From Armigeres subalbatus (Eukaryota > Arthropoda > Insecta > Diptera > Culicidae): a stretch of 64,000 nt of DNA. The stretch spans positions 175,534,994 to 175,598,993 of the forward strand of contig NC_085141.1 in NCBI RefSeq assembly GCF_024139115.2, in the 5' to 3' direction. Each line of letters starts with the position of its first letter. The first letter of the stretch is position 1. Below, piece by piece: positions 10,120 to 20,957 of the stretch. The notes beneath the pieces were generated by a model. It made no database searches. It saw only the letters and a list, made by a program, of their open reading frames with translations, and was not told the origin of the DNA. A program made the position numbers and the translations under genes.

Positions 10120-11200
10120 ACCGAAACATACCATTTTCACAATTAGACCCTTCTGTTCAGAAAACGCTAGTCCTGAGAAGAATCAATTTTCTTTCTCCAA
10201 TGCGCTTTCCCAATAATGTAATAAAAGCATCGCCACTGGCGGCACGGGATCGCAACAGTGCTATTTTTCTAGTCAACCCTTTCTCCATATAAAATGCTGG
10301 TTCGTTGAGGTTGAATGATCTCGGTGTGTTGCACCGAGGACCTCCACCAATGCGATGGATTTCCGTTGAAAATGTTACCAGCGCCACAGTCATGCTGTGT
10401 TCACTCCGCTGCGATCGCTTTGATGCGTCCGCTCTTCGTGAAATCTTGTTCAAACTGAGGATTAGATCCAAACCCGCAAGTGATTATTTGTTGATGTCTG
10501 TGCTAGTGATGCATGTACGTGATTGGTTGGTTTACCTATTTCTAAACTTTTTATCAATTATCGATGATAAATAGTTAAAAATCTGTATTTCCAAATAAAT
10601 ACAAAGAAGCGTTGACTCATCCTTGATCGAATGGTCCAAAAAAATGAGATATTAAAATTTAAAGTCTATCATATTTTCGTGACGGTCCCCGATTTTTGCA
10701 ATGAGCTAAAAAATGACACAGATTTTTTTTTTATGGTAGTTATTTTGATGAAGAAAGTTATGTTGTGCATTGACGTGTGGTTATTTCTGATTATGGAACA
10801 ATTTGATGTGGTGTTGTTTTACACTTTTTTACCTATGTATAGAATTTTAGTTACAATAACCGCAGATTGTTCAGAAGTTTAAGAATAAGAATTATAATGA
10901 TCTCAGAAAATAAAATTTCAATGGAATTTTCCTAGCCAGTTTCCTAGAAACGGATGGTACGTATCGCATTGTGAAGGTCTCCCTGTTAGAACCAATTAAA
11001 AAAGAAAAACAAAACGCCATAAAATATTTTCAATCATCTTTTACGTGCGGGTCGGGATGTATATTCAAATCTTCCATTATTATCATTGTTATTGTTATTT
11101 TCGCACATGGATTTTCATCCCAACGCATCGTTATTTGAGCAAACCATCGGCATTTGTTTTACATGATTGCTTCTCCCGTCTTCCCTCCGCCCCATTTCAG
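10120..11200. other. Intronic or upstream sequence, no gene recognised
   Basis: Ends in a polypyrimidine tract and AG acceptor immediately before the receptor exon at 11,201. I looked for an exon encoding the receptor's first transmembrane helix (expected to end in ...LA plus the first base of an Asp codon before a GT donor) and did not find one. Short frames such as 10,631-10,882 have no recognisable similarity. Confidence 0.5.
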
Positions 11201-11398
11201 ATTTATGCGTGGGTTTGCTCAGCGTCCTGACGGATATTATTTGGCGGATGACGGTATCCTGGAAGGCCGGAAACGTTGCTTGCAAGGCCATTCGCTTCGC
11301 CCAAGCCAGCGTAACATACGCGTCCACATATGTCCTGGTGGCTCTCAGCATCGACCGATACGATGCCATCACGCATCCGATGAACTTCTCCGGTTGCT
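11201..11398 (+). CDS. CCAPR: CCAP receptor exon: TM2 to second intracellular loop
   Basis: This is the first visible exon of a rhodopsin-family neuropeptide GPCR that signals for crustacean cardioactive peptide at the plasma membrane. It starts after CCCATTTCAG with the last two bases of an Asp codon and encodes [15 protein letters not shown] (TM2), the conserved cysteine in [12 protein letters not shown]3, and the DRY-type motif [15 protein letters not shown]. The donor GTAAGT follows at 11,399. The five exons (11,201-11,398; 11,658-11,753; 11,860-12,024; 12,126-12,417; 40,987-41,239) join without a frame break, in phases 1,1,1,2, giving 334 residues to the stop. The N-terminus and TM1 lie upstream, apparently outside the window. 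Identification rests on [13 protein letters not shown], the FGQIP...[16 protein letters not shown] block and the C-terminal SSDSMRTLTTSLTVS, which I know from Drosophila CCAP-R. I could not run an alignment. Confidence 0.9.
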
Positions 11399-11657
11399 GT
11401 AAGTTGGCTTTTTAGGGTTTGGAATTAAATGAATAAATGATCCTTCTTAACACCTAAATTCATGCGAATTTTTCTTTGAAAATGTCTCAACAGCATGACT
11501 GGTAATTTATTTCAAGTCAATAGTCAATCAATGGATAAAGTTTCAGAAACACTTCACAATAACTATAATATAGTTCTGCTATTGAGAATTTCAAGAAATT
11601 GTCAGAATTATGTGGAAGTGTCTCAAGTTGATCTTTCAATGTCTTTTATTCTTTTAG

Positions 11658-11753
11658 GGCATCGCGCGCGACGATTGGTAGCAGCAGCGTGGAGTTTAAG
11701 TGCTCTCTTCTCACTTCCAATTTTCTATCTCTATCAAGAGAAATCCATACAGG
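11658..11753 (+). CDS. CCAPR: CCAP receptor exon: TM4
   Basis: Acceptor ATTCTTTTAG precedes it and donor GTAAGTG follows. Joined to the previous exon it completes a Trp codon and reads [20 protein letters not shown], then [13 protein letters not shown]. This is the end of intracellular loop 2, TM4 with its conserved Trp, and the start of extracellular loop 2. The 259-bp intron before it shows no element. Confidence 0.9.
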
Positions 11754-11859
11754 GTAAGTGCACTTAATCAGCGGATGCAACGAAGAAATTACATTTCATC
11801 GTGATGAGCTTATTTCCATTTCCGTTTTGTACTTTCTCTGATGGCTTCTCCATTTCCAG

Positions 11860-12024
11860 GAAGGAAGCAGTGCTGGATTGACCTGGGCGAGGCCTGGCGG
11901 TGGCAAGTGTACATGTGCTGGGTGGCCAGTTCCCTCTTTGTCCTGCCAGCACTGATCATCTCAGCATGTTATGCAATCATCGTCAAGACAATTTGGGCCA
12001 AGGGAGCAATTATGGGACCAATCG
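11860..12024 (+). CDS. CCAPR: CCAP receptor exon: extracellular loop 2 and TM5
   Basis: Begins after CCATTTCCAG and ends before GTATGA. It encodes RKQCWIDLG, with the loop-2 cysteine that pairs with the TM3 cysteine in class A receptors, then TM5 ([20 protein letters not shown]) and the start of intracellular loop 3 ([16 protein letters not shown]). The reading frame continues in phase with both neighbours. Confidence 0.9.
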
Positions 12025-12125
12025 GTATGACCCTTTCGCAGCTCCTGGCCTGGAGTGCAATTATTTCCTGTGCTGTGTGTGTGCTCACTCACCGATTTCC
12101 AATCCCTCTTTAAATCTTATTGCAG

Positions 12126-12417
12126 ATCGAACCCGAAATGGAATTGCAGATTTGGCTAGCAGACGAGCGAGCTCCAGGGGCATCATTCCAAAGGCAAAAG
12201 TAAAAACAGTCAAGATGACTATTGTGATAGTGATAGTATTCGTCCTCTGCTGGTCGCCGTACATCGTGTTCGACCTGTTGCAAGTATTTGGGCAGATTCC
12301 GGACACGCAAACCAATATTGCGATTGCAACGTTTATCCAAAGCCTGGCGCCGCTCAATTCGGCTGCCAACCCACTCATCTACTGTCTCTTCTCGACGCAA
12401 GTGTGTCGAATGATAAA
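12126..12417 (+). CDS. CCAPR: CCAP receptor exon: loop 3, TM6 and TM7
   Basis: Acceptor TTATTGCAG is at 12,117-12,125. The exon encodes the basic end of intracellular loop 3 ([20 protein letters not shown]), TM6 with [14 protein letters not shown], extracellular loop 3, and TM7 with the NPxxY signature [13 protein letters not shown], ending in STQVCRMI plus two bases of a Lys codon. The donor GTAAGTATG at 12,418 is strong. Reading on past it hits an in-frame TAA at once, which would give a protein without a C-terminal tail. The matching acceptor and continuing frame at 40,987 argue that splicing is the real path. Confidence 0.92.
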
Positions 12418-12837
12418 GTAAGTATGATTTGGCTTCACCAAACCCATCCATGGTAGATCCAAGCAAATATTGGTTTATTGCCATCGAGAATCAATTTGGG
12501 CTCTTTTGATCGGAAGCTTGACAAAGACGACAACCGGGGGTCTAGGATTGATGAGTTGTTCCAATTTGTTGTTTTTTCGAAATTGCAATTAATTCTAAGA
12601 TTTTTGGGAACCATTCGATGGGCGTTTGTTAAGAGCAAAAAAACTTAGTTGAAGTTACCAAAAATAATCAAGATTGCATCGCTGGAATTAGCACAGAATT
12701 TGCTCCGAAAAAATCATCAGGATATATTCGTAAACTTTCATATACAAAATAATGTGATGCCCAACGTGTATATCCGCAGGTTCTTGGGGGGTGTTGGACC
12801 ATATGATGAAGATTTTAAAGAAGGTCAAAATATTTAA

Positions 12838-13660
12838 GGAAAAACCCTGATTAATACACCTGGCGGTGCTGGTACCTTTATTGTGATAAATAAAAAAAAT
12901 GAGTAAGAGTATTTAGCGTGTTTTGTGTATAAAAATAATATTTTAGCCATTGAGATTCTCACGTCCAAATGTGTGAGTGGCGATAAAAGGAAAACAAACA
13001 CTCCTAGATGGTGCAACTCAGCAAAGATTGGGTAAAAATTAGTGGGGTTACTGCTCCTGGACTTCATCTCATAGCTCCGATATTGGTCTCACGAAAAACA
13101 AAGCAATGAAAAGGCATTTTGTTTGTTTATTATTTTTGAGATTTTTTTCAGCAGTGAGCATGCATGTTAGCAAAAAGAAGCGACGAATTTGGTGCGGAAT
13201 TTCTTTGTTTCGCGATGAGATGAATATATGTACAGTGAGATGGAAAACGGAACAGTTCCCCTATATTTCCATATATTTTTTGACTCTTTTGAAATCATTG
13301 TGATGACCCGATCATTTTTGAGGTTATGAGCAGAAGGAAAACAAACATGTTTTTACACATGACGAATTGCACATTAGTGTGCGAGCGCTAAACGTCACTC
13401 ATCTCTATAAATTCTGAGCCTTTAGTCCGGTTTGGCCTGTTTTCAATAGCAAACAATGGAACAGAATTCCCTGTCGAATGGAACTTGTTGTGAGTAAATC
13501 GGACAATGAAAGGTTCCAAAAAGTGTGTCTACAAAATTTTGTACATACATACAAACAGACATCACCTCAATTTGGATCTCCGAGCCTTCCATCAAAAGTT
13601 CGGCTTTGAAGTGATTATACAGCCTTTACGTATACTAAGTATACGAGAAAGGCAAAAAGT
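12838..13660. repeat. Decayed copy of the inverted-repeat/166-bp-monomer family
   Basis: The left end resembles the terminal repeat seen at 22,367 (CTGATTAATACACCTGGCGG here against CAGATTAATCCACCTAGCGG there). The right part (13,380-13,660) carries one diverged, reverse-oriented 166-bp monomer (CAATAGCAAACAATGGAACA...). It is followed by ACATCACCTCAATTTG and GTATACTAAGTATACGAGAAAGG, the same order of blocks as the larger copy but inverted. No coding content. The right terminus was not found. Confidence 0.55.
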
Positions 13661-13847
13661 TTGATATCCTGTTTCAATTCAACTTGGCAAAGCTTCTGTG
13701 CTGCACTCTGGTGAATACCGACGTGTTCGTGACGTAATGATATTTCTACATATTTTTTAGAAAGTAATGCCTCTTTTTACGGCATTTCTTCATACATCAC
13801 TTCGATTTACGGCCTTCCTTTTACGTCAAAATTTTATACATTATTAA

Positions 13848-14131
13848 TGTTGCGAGTGTATCTATTGGCCTGCCCCCGAAGCTGATAACGTATCGAATAC
13901 AAATGAGTGACCAAACGCAACGGTCAACTGGTTGTCAGCGAGATCGAGAAATTTGAAACACTATTTACAGATAAAAACTTCAACAGCTATAATTCATTAC
14001 TAAATTTGTTCCTAAAATTGATTAATAGTACCTAGTACGAGACCAATTGTGAGTGAATTAAATTGTTATTCTATCATGCAATTTATGTAATCAATAAACT
14101 TTACAGCTTTGAGCTTTCAACACCGGGAACA
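13848..14131 (+). repeat. Probable 5' LTR of a second BEL element
   Basis: Begins TGTTGCGAGTG and ends ...CACCGGGAACA, with AATAAA at about 14,094. TGGTGAAGTGGCTTC, a possible primer-binding region, follows a few bases later and BEL gag remnants begin at about 14,340. No matching 3' LTR is seen, so this rests on position and ends rather than on an LTR pair. Confidence 0.45.
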
Positions 14132-14339
14132 TTATTGGTGAAGTGGCTTCAAGGAACTCCGACAAGTTTCAACTGGAACATCCTCAAAGAATTGTGGCAT
14201 CAATATGCAGAAAGTAGTCACACATCAGACCCGATCGTAAACTCGAGCTACCCAAGGTGATAGAAACAGTGGTTCTCAACCTCCCTGTGGCGATGAACAA
14301 GTGCACAACAACAGTGAACAACCATTTGAGTCCTCGCTG

Positions 14340-14720
14340 AATGACATCGATCGAGCACGGTGACGAATACGAATGTGTGAAACAACAACGCGGAATTGTA
14401 TATGGTACAGTGCGAACATTGCAAGCACTGGTTCCATTTATAGTACGCGAAAGTGAATGCAGCAGCGTTCGAACGAATTTACCTGTGCAAAATGTTCACC
14501 GAAAGTGCCACCACCCGCCGTTAATTCCACGACCGGGCGAATTAGCATTTCAAGCTCACGGAGAGCACAAATCGCTAGGGATCTCCAATTGCTGGAGGAC
14601 GAACGACGCGGTGAAAATGGGAAGGCTTCAGCAAGAGAAAATGAAAGATGAAAGGCGATGAAAGAGAAGCTTGCTCGAGAAAATGAGTACTTGGGAGCAC
14701 TCTAAATAGTCGCAGCAGTC
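14340..14720 (+). pseudogene. BEL gag remnant with PHD-finger pattern
   Basis: Three frames together show a decayed Pao/BEL gag. VQCEHCKHWFHL (about 14,405-14,440) has the Cys/His spacing of a PHD finger, is followed by a stop, and continues as FTCAKC in another frame. Then comes ISSSRRAQIARDLQLLEDER, which resembles the coiled-coil segment after the PHD finger in the BEL element at 1-7,512. The fragment stops near 14,720. No protease, reverse transcriptase or integrase follows. It belongs with the LTR-like block at 13,848-14,131. Confidence 0.6.
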
Positions 14721-14907
14721 ATGCAAGCAGTCGAAATAAATGGAAGCCTGGGGTGGCATTGCGCATCTCGATTCGAACGTAATTCTATCGAGTCGAACAT
14801 ATTTGGCATTACGGCTTTCGATTCGATCAAAAGATATTTTAGTTACTAGATAAAGATTGTCGCTTCGGTTCCTTTTGTTCTGCTGTCCGAAACATGTGTG
14901 GTACATA

Positions 14908-17439
14908 CAGGGGATGGACAAAATAACTAGGATAGGCAAATTTTAGGTAAAATTAGATGTATTGTATCTACCTTAGTTATCATCCGATTTTGACAATTCA
15001 GGCATGCCCGAACTAGAAAATTAATGCAGTTTGACGGTATGTCCATGGAACCGACTATGGCCACCGGATTCCGGAGATATTCCGGGTTTTTCGGAGGTAG
15101 GTTCAAAACCGTAAATTTGAGGTGGATATTAGGAGAAGTTGTAGTTAAAAATTGAATAATATTAGTAACCACAAATGAAGTAGGGCTCTTGCTGATTGGA
15201 ACCATATATTAAGATTTGGAATCGGACCAGCATCAAGTGAGATATGGCCATTTCCTTAAAATCGGTTCCGATCGATACTTATCAAAGGGTCAGCCACAAC
15301 TTCATTTGAATCTCGCTTTTGATAGATCGTCCACTATGATTTTATTCTAGATGGCCTCTATTGTGTCCAGAATGAAAAACCAATTGAATAAACGAATCCT
15401 GGAGTCGTTGGATAACCCTGGGGAATCAGAATGGGATATTTGTTTTAGCATCTTTCAAATGAATTTTTACTGACTTGACAGTTTCTGAATGGATTTTTTA
15501 GCATCAACCAATCATGAAAGTTTTTTTCATGGCTTCGATCAGAAGGATTCCAGATTCATGGATTGGTTCAACCTGTGGAAGGGGACATTTTAGTTTTAGC
15601 ACCAAAATCAATGGACCATTTTATATTCATACTTCGTTTCCTGATCGAAAACCATGAAAAAAGAGCGGACGAACGACTGGTTTTGGTGGTAAAACTAAAA
15701 TGTCCCCTTCCACAGGTTCACTGGGGCCAATCTGTAGGTCCTGGAGCGGTAAGAGCCGTCAATGGACCATTTTATATTCATACTTCTTCTGATCGAAAAA
15801 CCATGAAAAGAGCCGTCGAACGACTGATTTTGGTGGTAAAACTAAAATGTCCCTTCAACAGGTTCCTGGGGCCAATCCGCAGATCCTGGAGGCGGTCAGA
15901 GCCGTCAATTGACCATTTTATATTCATGCTTCGCTTCCTGATCGAAAACCATGAAAAAGAGCCGTCGAATGACTGATTTTGATGCTCAAACTAAAATGTC
16001 CTCTTCCACATGTTCCCTGGGGCCAATCCGTAGGTCCTGGAAGCGGTCAGAACCGTAAAGCGTCCATTTTATATTCATACTTCGCTTCCTGATCGAAAAC
16101 CATGAAAAAGAGCCGTCGAATGACTGATTTTGGTGGTAAAACTAAAATGTCCCTTCCACAGGTTCCCTGTGGCCAATCCGTAGGTCCTGGAAGCGGTCAG
16201 AACCGTAAATTGACCATTTTATATTCATACTTCGCTTCCTGATCGAAAACCATGAAAAAGAGCCGTCGAATGACTGATTTTGGTGGTAAAACTAAAATGT
16301 CCCCTTCCACAGGTTCCCCGGGGTCAATCTGTAGGTCCTGGAAGCGGTCAGAACCGTAAATTGACCATTTTATATTCATACTTCGCTTCCTGATCGAAAA
16401 CCATGAAAAAAGAGCCGACGAACGACTGGTTTTGGTGGTAAAACTAAAATGTCCCCTTCCACAGGTTCACCGGGGCCAATCCGTAGGTCCTGGAAGCGGT
16501 CAGAACCGTAAATTGACCATTTTATATTCATACTTCACTTCCTGATCGAATACCATGAAAAAGAACCGTCGAACGACTGGTTTTGGTGCTAAAACTAAAA
16601 TGTCCCTTCCACAGGTTCCCTGGGGTCAATCCAGGTCCTGGAAGCGTTCAGAACCGTAAATTGATTATTTTATATTCATACTTCGCTTCCTGATCGAAAA
16701 CCATGAAAAAAGAGCCGTCGAACGACTGGTTTTGGTGGTAAAACTAAAATGTCCTATTCAACAGGTTCCCCGGGGCCAATCCGTAGGTCCTGGAAGCGGT
16801 CAGAGCCGTCAATGGACCATTTTATATGCATACTTCGCTTCCTGATCGAAAACCATGAAAAAAGAACCGTCGAATGACTGATTTTGGTGCTAAAACTTAA
16901 ATGTCCCCATTCACAGGTTCCCCGGGGACATCCCAGCGACTCCCGGATCCGTTTATTCAATTGGTTTTTCATTCTGGACACATTAGAGGCCTTCTAGAAT
17001 AAAATCATAGTGGACGATCTATCAAAAAGCGAGATTCAAATGAAGTTGTGGCCTGACCCCTTTGATAAGTATCGATCGGAACAGATTTTAAAGAAATGGC
17101 CATATCTCACTTGATTCTGGTCCGATTCCAAATCTCAATATATGGTTCCAATCAGCAAGAGCCCTACTTCACTTGTGGTTACTAATATTATTCTATTTTT
17201 AACCACAACTTCACCTAATATCCACCTCAAATTTACGGTTTTGAACCTACCTCCGAAAAACCCGGAATATCTCCGGAATCCGGTGGCCATAGTCGGTTCC
17301 ATGGACATACCGTCAAACTGCATTAATTTTCTAGTTCGGGCATGCCTGAATTGTCAAAATCGGATGATAACTAAGATAGTTACAACACATCTAATTTTAC
17401 CCAAAATTTGCCTATCCTAATTATTTTGTCCATCCCCTG
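14908..17439. mobile_element. 2.5-kb TIR element with about 510-bp inverted ends and a tandem core
   Basis: The element begins CAGGGGATGGACAAAATAA and ends with its complement, flanked on both sides by TA (14,906-07 and 17,440-41). TA duplication and the terminal sequence fit the Tc1/mariner superfamily. The inverted ends extend about 510 bases (14,908-15,420 against 16,930-17,439) with few differences. Between them lies an array of nine repeats of about 150 bases. No transposase is present, so it must depend on an enzyme in trans. Both arms contain a 92-codon open frame of no recognisable similarity, which simply reflects the inverted repeat. Confidence 0.88.
15580..16930. repeat. Tandem array, nine units of about 150 bp
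   Basis: The phrase TTTTATATTCATACTTCGCT and close variants recurs at about 15,620, 15,768, 15,914, 16,063, 16,216, 16,367, 16,518, 16,667 and 16,817, a mean spacing of 150 bases. Each unit also carries AAAATGTCCCCTTCCACAGG and CCAATCCGTAGGTCCTGGA. Units differ by scattered substitutions and 1-3 base indels. The array is wholly inside the inverted-repeat element. Confidence 0.9.
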
Positions 17440-18064
17440 TACCTGTCAAATCGTATGGATTTTCCTTCTTTGACATTTAGCTCCCCTATCCTCGCCAGCA
17501 AAAGATATTCCGGACAGCGACGACAGCGACAATATTTATCTAGTAACTAAAATATCTTTTATTCGATCTCGAAAACGACGCATCGTTCGAGTATGCTCGA
17601 GGAGGTACAAGAATAACGAGATGTTTTAGCATTATGGATACTTTATAGCTTTCGAATGTTGTTCGAGAGTCATTTCTTGCTGAAAGTTTTCAATTATATT
17701 TGTTATTATTTTTCTACGGGAAGAGAATAAATGTTTCATTATTGTATCTTGAAGGAAAAAATGTCATTAGTATACCTACTTTTATAGTTTTCAGACAATA
17801 TGCAATCTCTAATTATCCCGAAATCCGCTCAAAAACGATTTTTCTTAAGTTTTCACGTATTTCTTGGCGATTTAGATAAACAGCGTGAAAAATCGATGGG
17901 GAAAATATGCATAACAACGTGTATATTCCAAAATCTACGTAATATAATAAATAATCCAAGTGCATTTAACTAAAATAAATGTGTCGGATCTCTCCATTAT
18001 TGTGGAATTATTTAGTCGCCTTGGCTCAAACTTTTGAGCACACTTTCTCAATACGAACTACACT
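17440..18064. other. Flank of the TIR element; part of an outer inverted repeat
   Basis: The segment 17,506-17,580 (GACAGCGACAATATTTATCT then AGTAACTAAAATATCTTTTA) is an inverted counterpart of 14,825-14,893 on the other side of the TIR element, so that element landed inside an older hairpin-forming sequence. The rest, to 18,064, is A/T-rich with no recognisable feature apart from serving as 3' flank to the minus-strand exon. Confidence 0.5.
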
Positions 18065-18342
18065 TTAACACAACTGTCTCAAAACTGGAACTTGAAGCGA
18101 AGCAAATGATAGATTGCTCATAGATGCCATCAACACGGAATTTCGATCGCCCGCCGAGTTTTCCTCATGCATAGTAGAATGCGAACGTACGAAACTACCA
18201 TCTCCAAATGCATGTTGAAGCCGCTTCTTGTCGGATCGGACTTTCTTCAGTTTCGACCGCAAAGTAGAATTCAGATTTCTTTCGTCTTCAAGCTCCTTAG
18301 CAATTTCTTCTGCATCTCTTTTTGAGGCTCTGGTAGTCTTCC
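18065..18342 (-). CDS. Isolated terminal exon of an unidentified coiled-coil protein
   Basis: On the minus strand a good acceptor (TTTTGTTATAACAG, ending at 18,343) opens a frame of about 92 codons to a TAA at 18,065. The product begins KTTRASKRDAEEIAKELEDE, has a charged heptad-like coiled coil (LRSKLKKVRSDKKRLQHAF), then a serine-rich tail with SHSTMHEENSAGDRNS and ending LQVPVLRQLC. The composition is that of an ordinary protein, unlike the simple-repeat frames nearby. I do not recognise the protein. No upstream exon was found between here and 41 kb. It may be the last exon of a gene nested on the opposite strand of the receptor intron, or a stranded gene fragment. Confidence 0.5.
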
Positions 18343-18464
18343 TGTTATAACAAAACGTAAGAATACGCAAATACGTTAGCGTTAGTTATTGCATGCACTG
18401 CAGATATTTAATACAAAAAATATTTTCTTTGTTTGATATTCTTTCGAGTATTGGACTTCATTCT

Positions 18465-19345
18465 GAACCGACCGGATCGAACTTTCATTGTAGAACGGAC
18501 CAACCCGATCAAGGATTGGATTTTTCTGCGACCCAACTGGATCGTACGTTCATTGCAGAACGCAACCTGATCAAAGATTGGATTTTTCTGCGACCCAACC
18601 GGATCGAACGTTCATTGCAGAACGCACCAACCTGTTTGAAGATTGGATTTTTCTGCGACCCAACCGGATCAAACGTTCATTGCAGAACGCATCAACCTGA
18701 TCAAAGATTGAATTTTTCTGCGACCCAACCGGATCGAACGTTCATTGCAGAACGCACCAACCCGATCGAGGATTGGAATTTACTTTGTGACTCAACCGGA
18801 TCGAACGTTCATTGCAGAACGCACCAACCTGATTGAAGATTGGATTTTTTTCTGCGACCCAATCGGATCGAACGTTCATTTCAGAACGCACCAACCCGAT
18901 CAAGGATTGGAATTTACTCTGCGACCCAACCGGATCGAACGTTCACTGCAGAACGCACCAACCCAATCGGGGATTGGATTTTTCTGCGACCCAACCGGAT
19001 CGAACGTTCATTGCAGAACGCACCAACCCGATCGAGGATTGGATTTTTTTTGTGACCCAACCGGATCGAACGTTCATTGCAGAACGCACCAACCCAATCG
19101 GGGATTGGATTTTTTTTTTTGCGACCCAACCGGATCGAACGTTCATTGCAGAACGCACCAACCCGATCAAGGATTGGATTTTATTTTTCTGTGACCCAAC
19201 CGGATCAAACGTTCGTTGCAGAACGCACCAACCCGATCGAGGATTCGATTTTTCTGCGACCCAACCGGATCAAACGTTCATTGCAGAACGCACCAACCTG
19301 ATCGAAGATTGGATTTTTCTGTGACCCAACCTGATCAAACGTTTT
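18465..19345. repeat. Tandem satellite, about 14 units of 62-72 bp
   Basis: The unit contains GACCCAACCGGATCGAACGT, TCATTGCAGAACGCACCAAC and GATTGGATTTTTCTGC. About 14 copies run from 18,465 to 19,345, with length variation mostly in a T-run (up to ten T in one unit). Because the T-run changes length, open frames of 70-160 codons arise on both strands; they encode a repeated NVHCRTHQPD-like or TFIAERTNPI-like peptide and are not genes. Confidence 0.95.
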
Positions 19346-20282
19346 TTTATTTACGATTAGAACATGATTTTTAACAACATTCGCCATTTGTTTTTTTTGT
19401 GCAAAGGCATATGTAAGTGCTTGAAGACGATAAACGCCATTTTGTTTTCACTAAGGGTGTGATTGTGTGATTTCATACCCGCCATTTTTCACAGATTTTA
19501 AATGCAATAATTTATCCTGTGTGACAAAATACCATTTCAAGTTTTGAACCCAAAATGTTTGTAATGGTAAAATTACTTTTTTCTCAAACGATTTTTTCAG
19601 ACGCTATTAGAGTAGAGTGGGGCAAGAGTGCGCGTGGGGTAAGAGTACGTTTTCGATTTTTTGAAGTTATAAAAAAAGATAAACTAGCAGCACTGCATCA
19701 GTTTGATAGGTATTCTGACCAACTATTGTCATGTGTAATTGTAAACGATTTGAATAAACAACAAGGGAGATATGAACATAGTTAATTTTCTGGTCATTTT
19801 GCTAAAAATAATTGTGTTTTCGCAACTAGTATTCCAATACCATCTATACGTTCAATCAGGTGAACATTGTACCATTTCGATAACCTATTGTATAGAGTAC
19901 TTTGTGGTGCAGAACATTAATTCAGTTGGTTTTCCAAGAAGTCAAAACCATTAACTGCATAAATTTTGGAGCTGTGGGGTAAAAGTACGCAGTAACGGGT
20001 GGGGCAAGAGTACGCATGTGAACCTTTAAGTTCTGTTGTCAAACCTGTATCTCCAGCCGAAATAAGACTAGTCCCACAGCGTACAGGTCCACAACAAAGA
20101 AAAAAAGGACAGAAATCGAAAATTATCACAAATTCTCCCTTTAAAGATAAGTAGTTTGGCGTTAGAAAGGACATAGCGAACAAAGAACTGAAACGAAATA
20201 ATAAAATTGTATTTGGTATTCTTTTACACCTCAACATAGTCCGAAAACACAATTTCATCTAAATGATAATCATTTAATCAAA
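19346..20282. other. Intronic sequence with GTGGGGCAAGAGT motifs
   Basis: Two short related blocks, GTGGGGCAAGAGTGCGC at 19,618 and GTGGGGCAAGAGTACGC at about 19,999, each sit next to GTGGGGTAA(G/A)AGTACG. They are direct repeats about 380 bases apart and may mark the ends of a short element. Nothing else is recognised. Confidence 0.4.
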
Positions 20283-20430
20283 AGAAACATCCATAAATTA
20301 CGCAACGCTGAGCTGGGAGGGTTGCGAGATGTATAACGATTCAAAGAGTTTTTAGATGATTCATACAAAAAGTGTAAGATAGCGGGGAGGGGCGATGAAA
20401 TGGTCAAAATTTTCGCAACGTGATTACTGA
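20283..20430. mobile_element. Small MITE, ends AATTACGCAACG / GCAACGTGATTA
   Basis: The left boundary CATAAATTACGCAACG (20,291) and right boundary CGCAACGTGATTACTGATC (20,413) are imperfect inverted repeats around about 110 bases. The element at 46,125-46,475 has related ends (CATAAATTACGTAACG and GCGTTACGTAATTAATGG). Non-coding. Confidence 0.5.
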
Positions 20431-20957
20431 TCTTTCTTTAAAGAAAATACCTTTCTTCAAGCTACGGGAAACCTCGTATATTTTAACCTTTGTAGTTTTT
20501 TTTATTTGTATACTAGCTTTATGTACCCGGCCTTGCTCGGAATTGCCAGTTTGATTCGCAGTTTTTTTTTTCACAATCGGAAAATGAATAAACCAATTGG
20601 TCAACAGGATAATTGCGTTATCTTATCGATACTTCATCATTTGATCAAAAGAAGGCAGATTTCATTTGAAAACATTGACTGATTTTGGAAAAGGGAGCGA
20701 ATCCATAATCGCCATATTCCGGGCAAACGTCTATTTCTAAAGAAGGACAAACATCCACCGATGCCTTATTCCGAGCAAACGTCTATTTTTAAAGAAGGGA
20801 TCACATTCACCATCCAGAAGGAAACACATTAATCATTGCTTTTTACGTTGGGCAAACCATGATTTCGATAAATGGTTGAATTGATCGATAACTAAACAAT
20901 ACAATAATGGGTTCAGAAGTTAGGCTGGAGCACACACACAAACATACAAACATTGAG

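Noticed and set aside
10631..10882. Possible TM1 exon of the receptor
   Set aside because: Hydrophobic, but lacks the GN motif of TM1 and a donor in the phase required by the exon at 11,201.
12419..12421. In-frame TAA after CRMIK as the natural end of the receptor
   Set aside because: A receptor ending there would lack helix 8 and tail. The stop lies in a perfect GTAAGT donor, and a phase-matched tail exon with the expected sequence exists at 40,987.
15563..17420. 137- and 92-codon frames in the TIR element
   Set aside because: The 92-codon frame occurs in both inverted arms as a mirror image, and the 137-codon frame is made of tandem units.
18393..19324. Long plus-strand frames over the 64-bp satellite
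   Set aside because: Product of the tandem unit; the frame drifts with the T-run.
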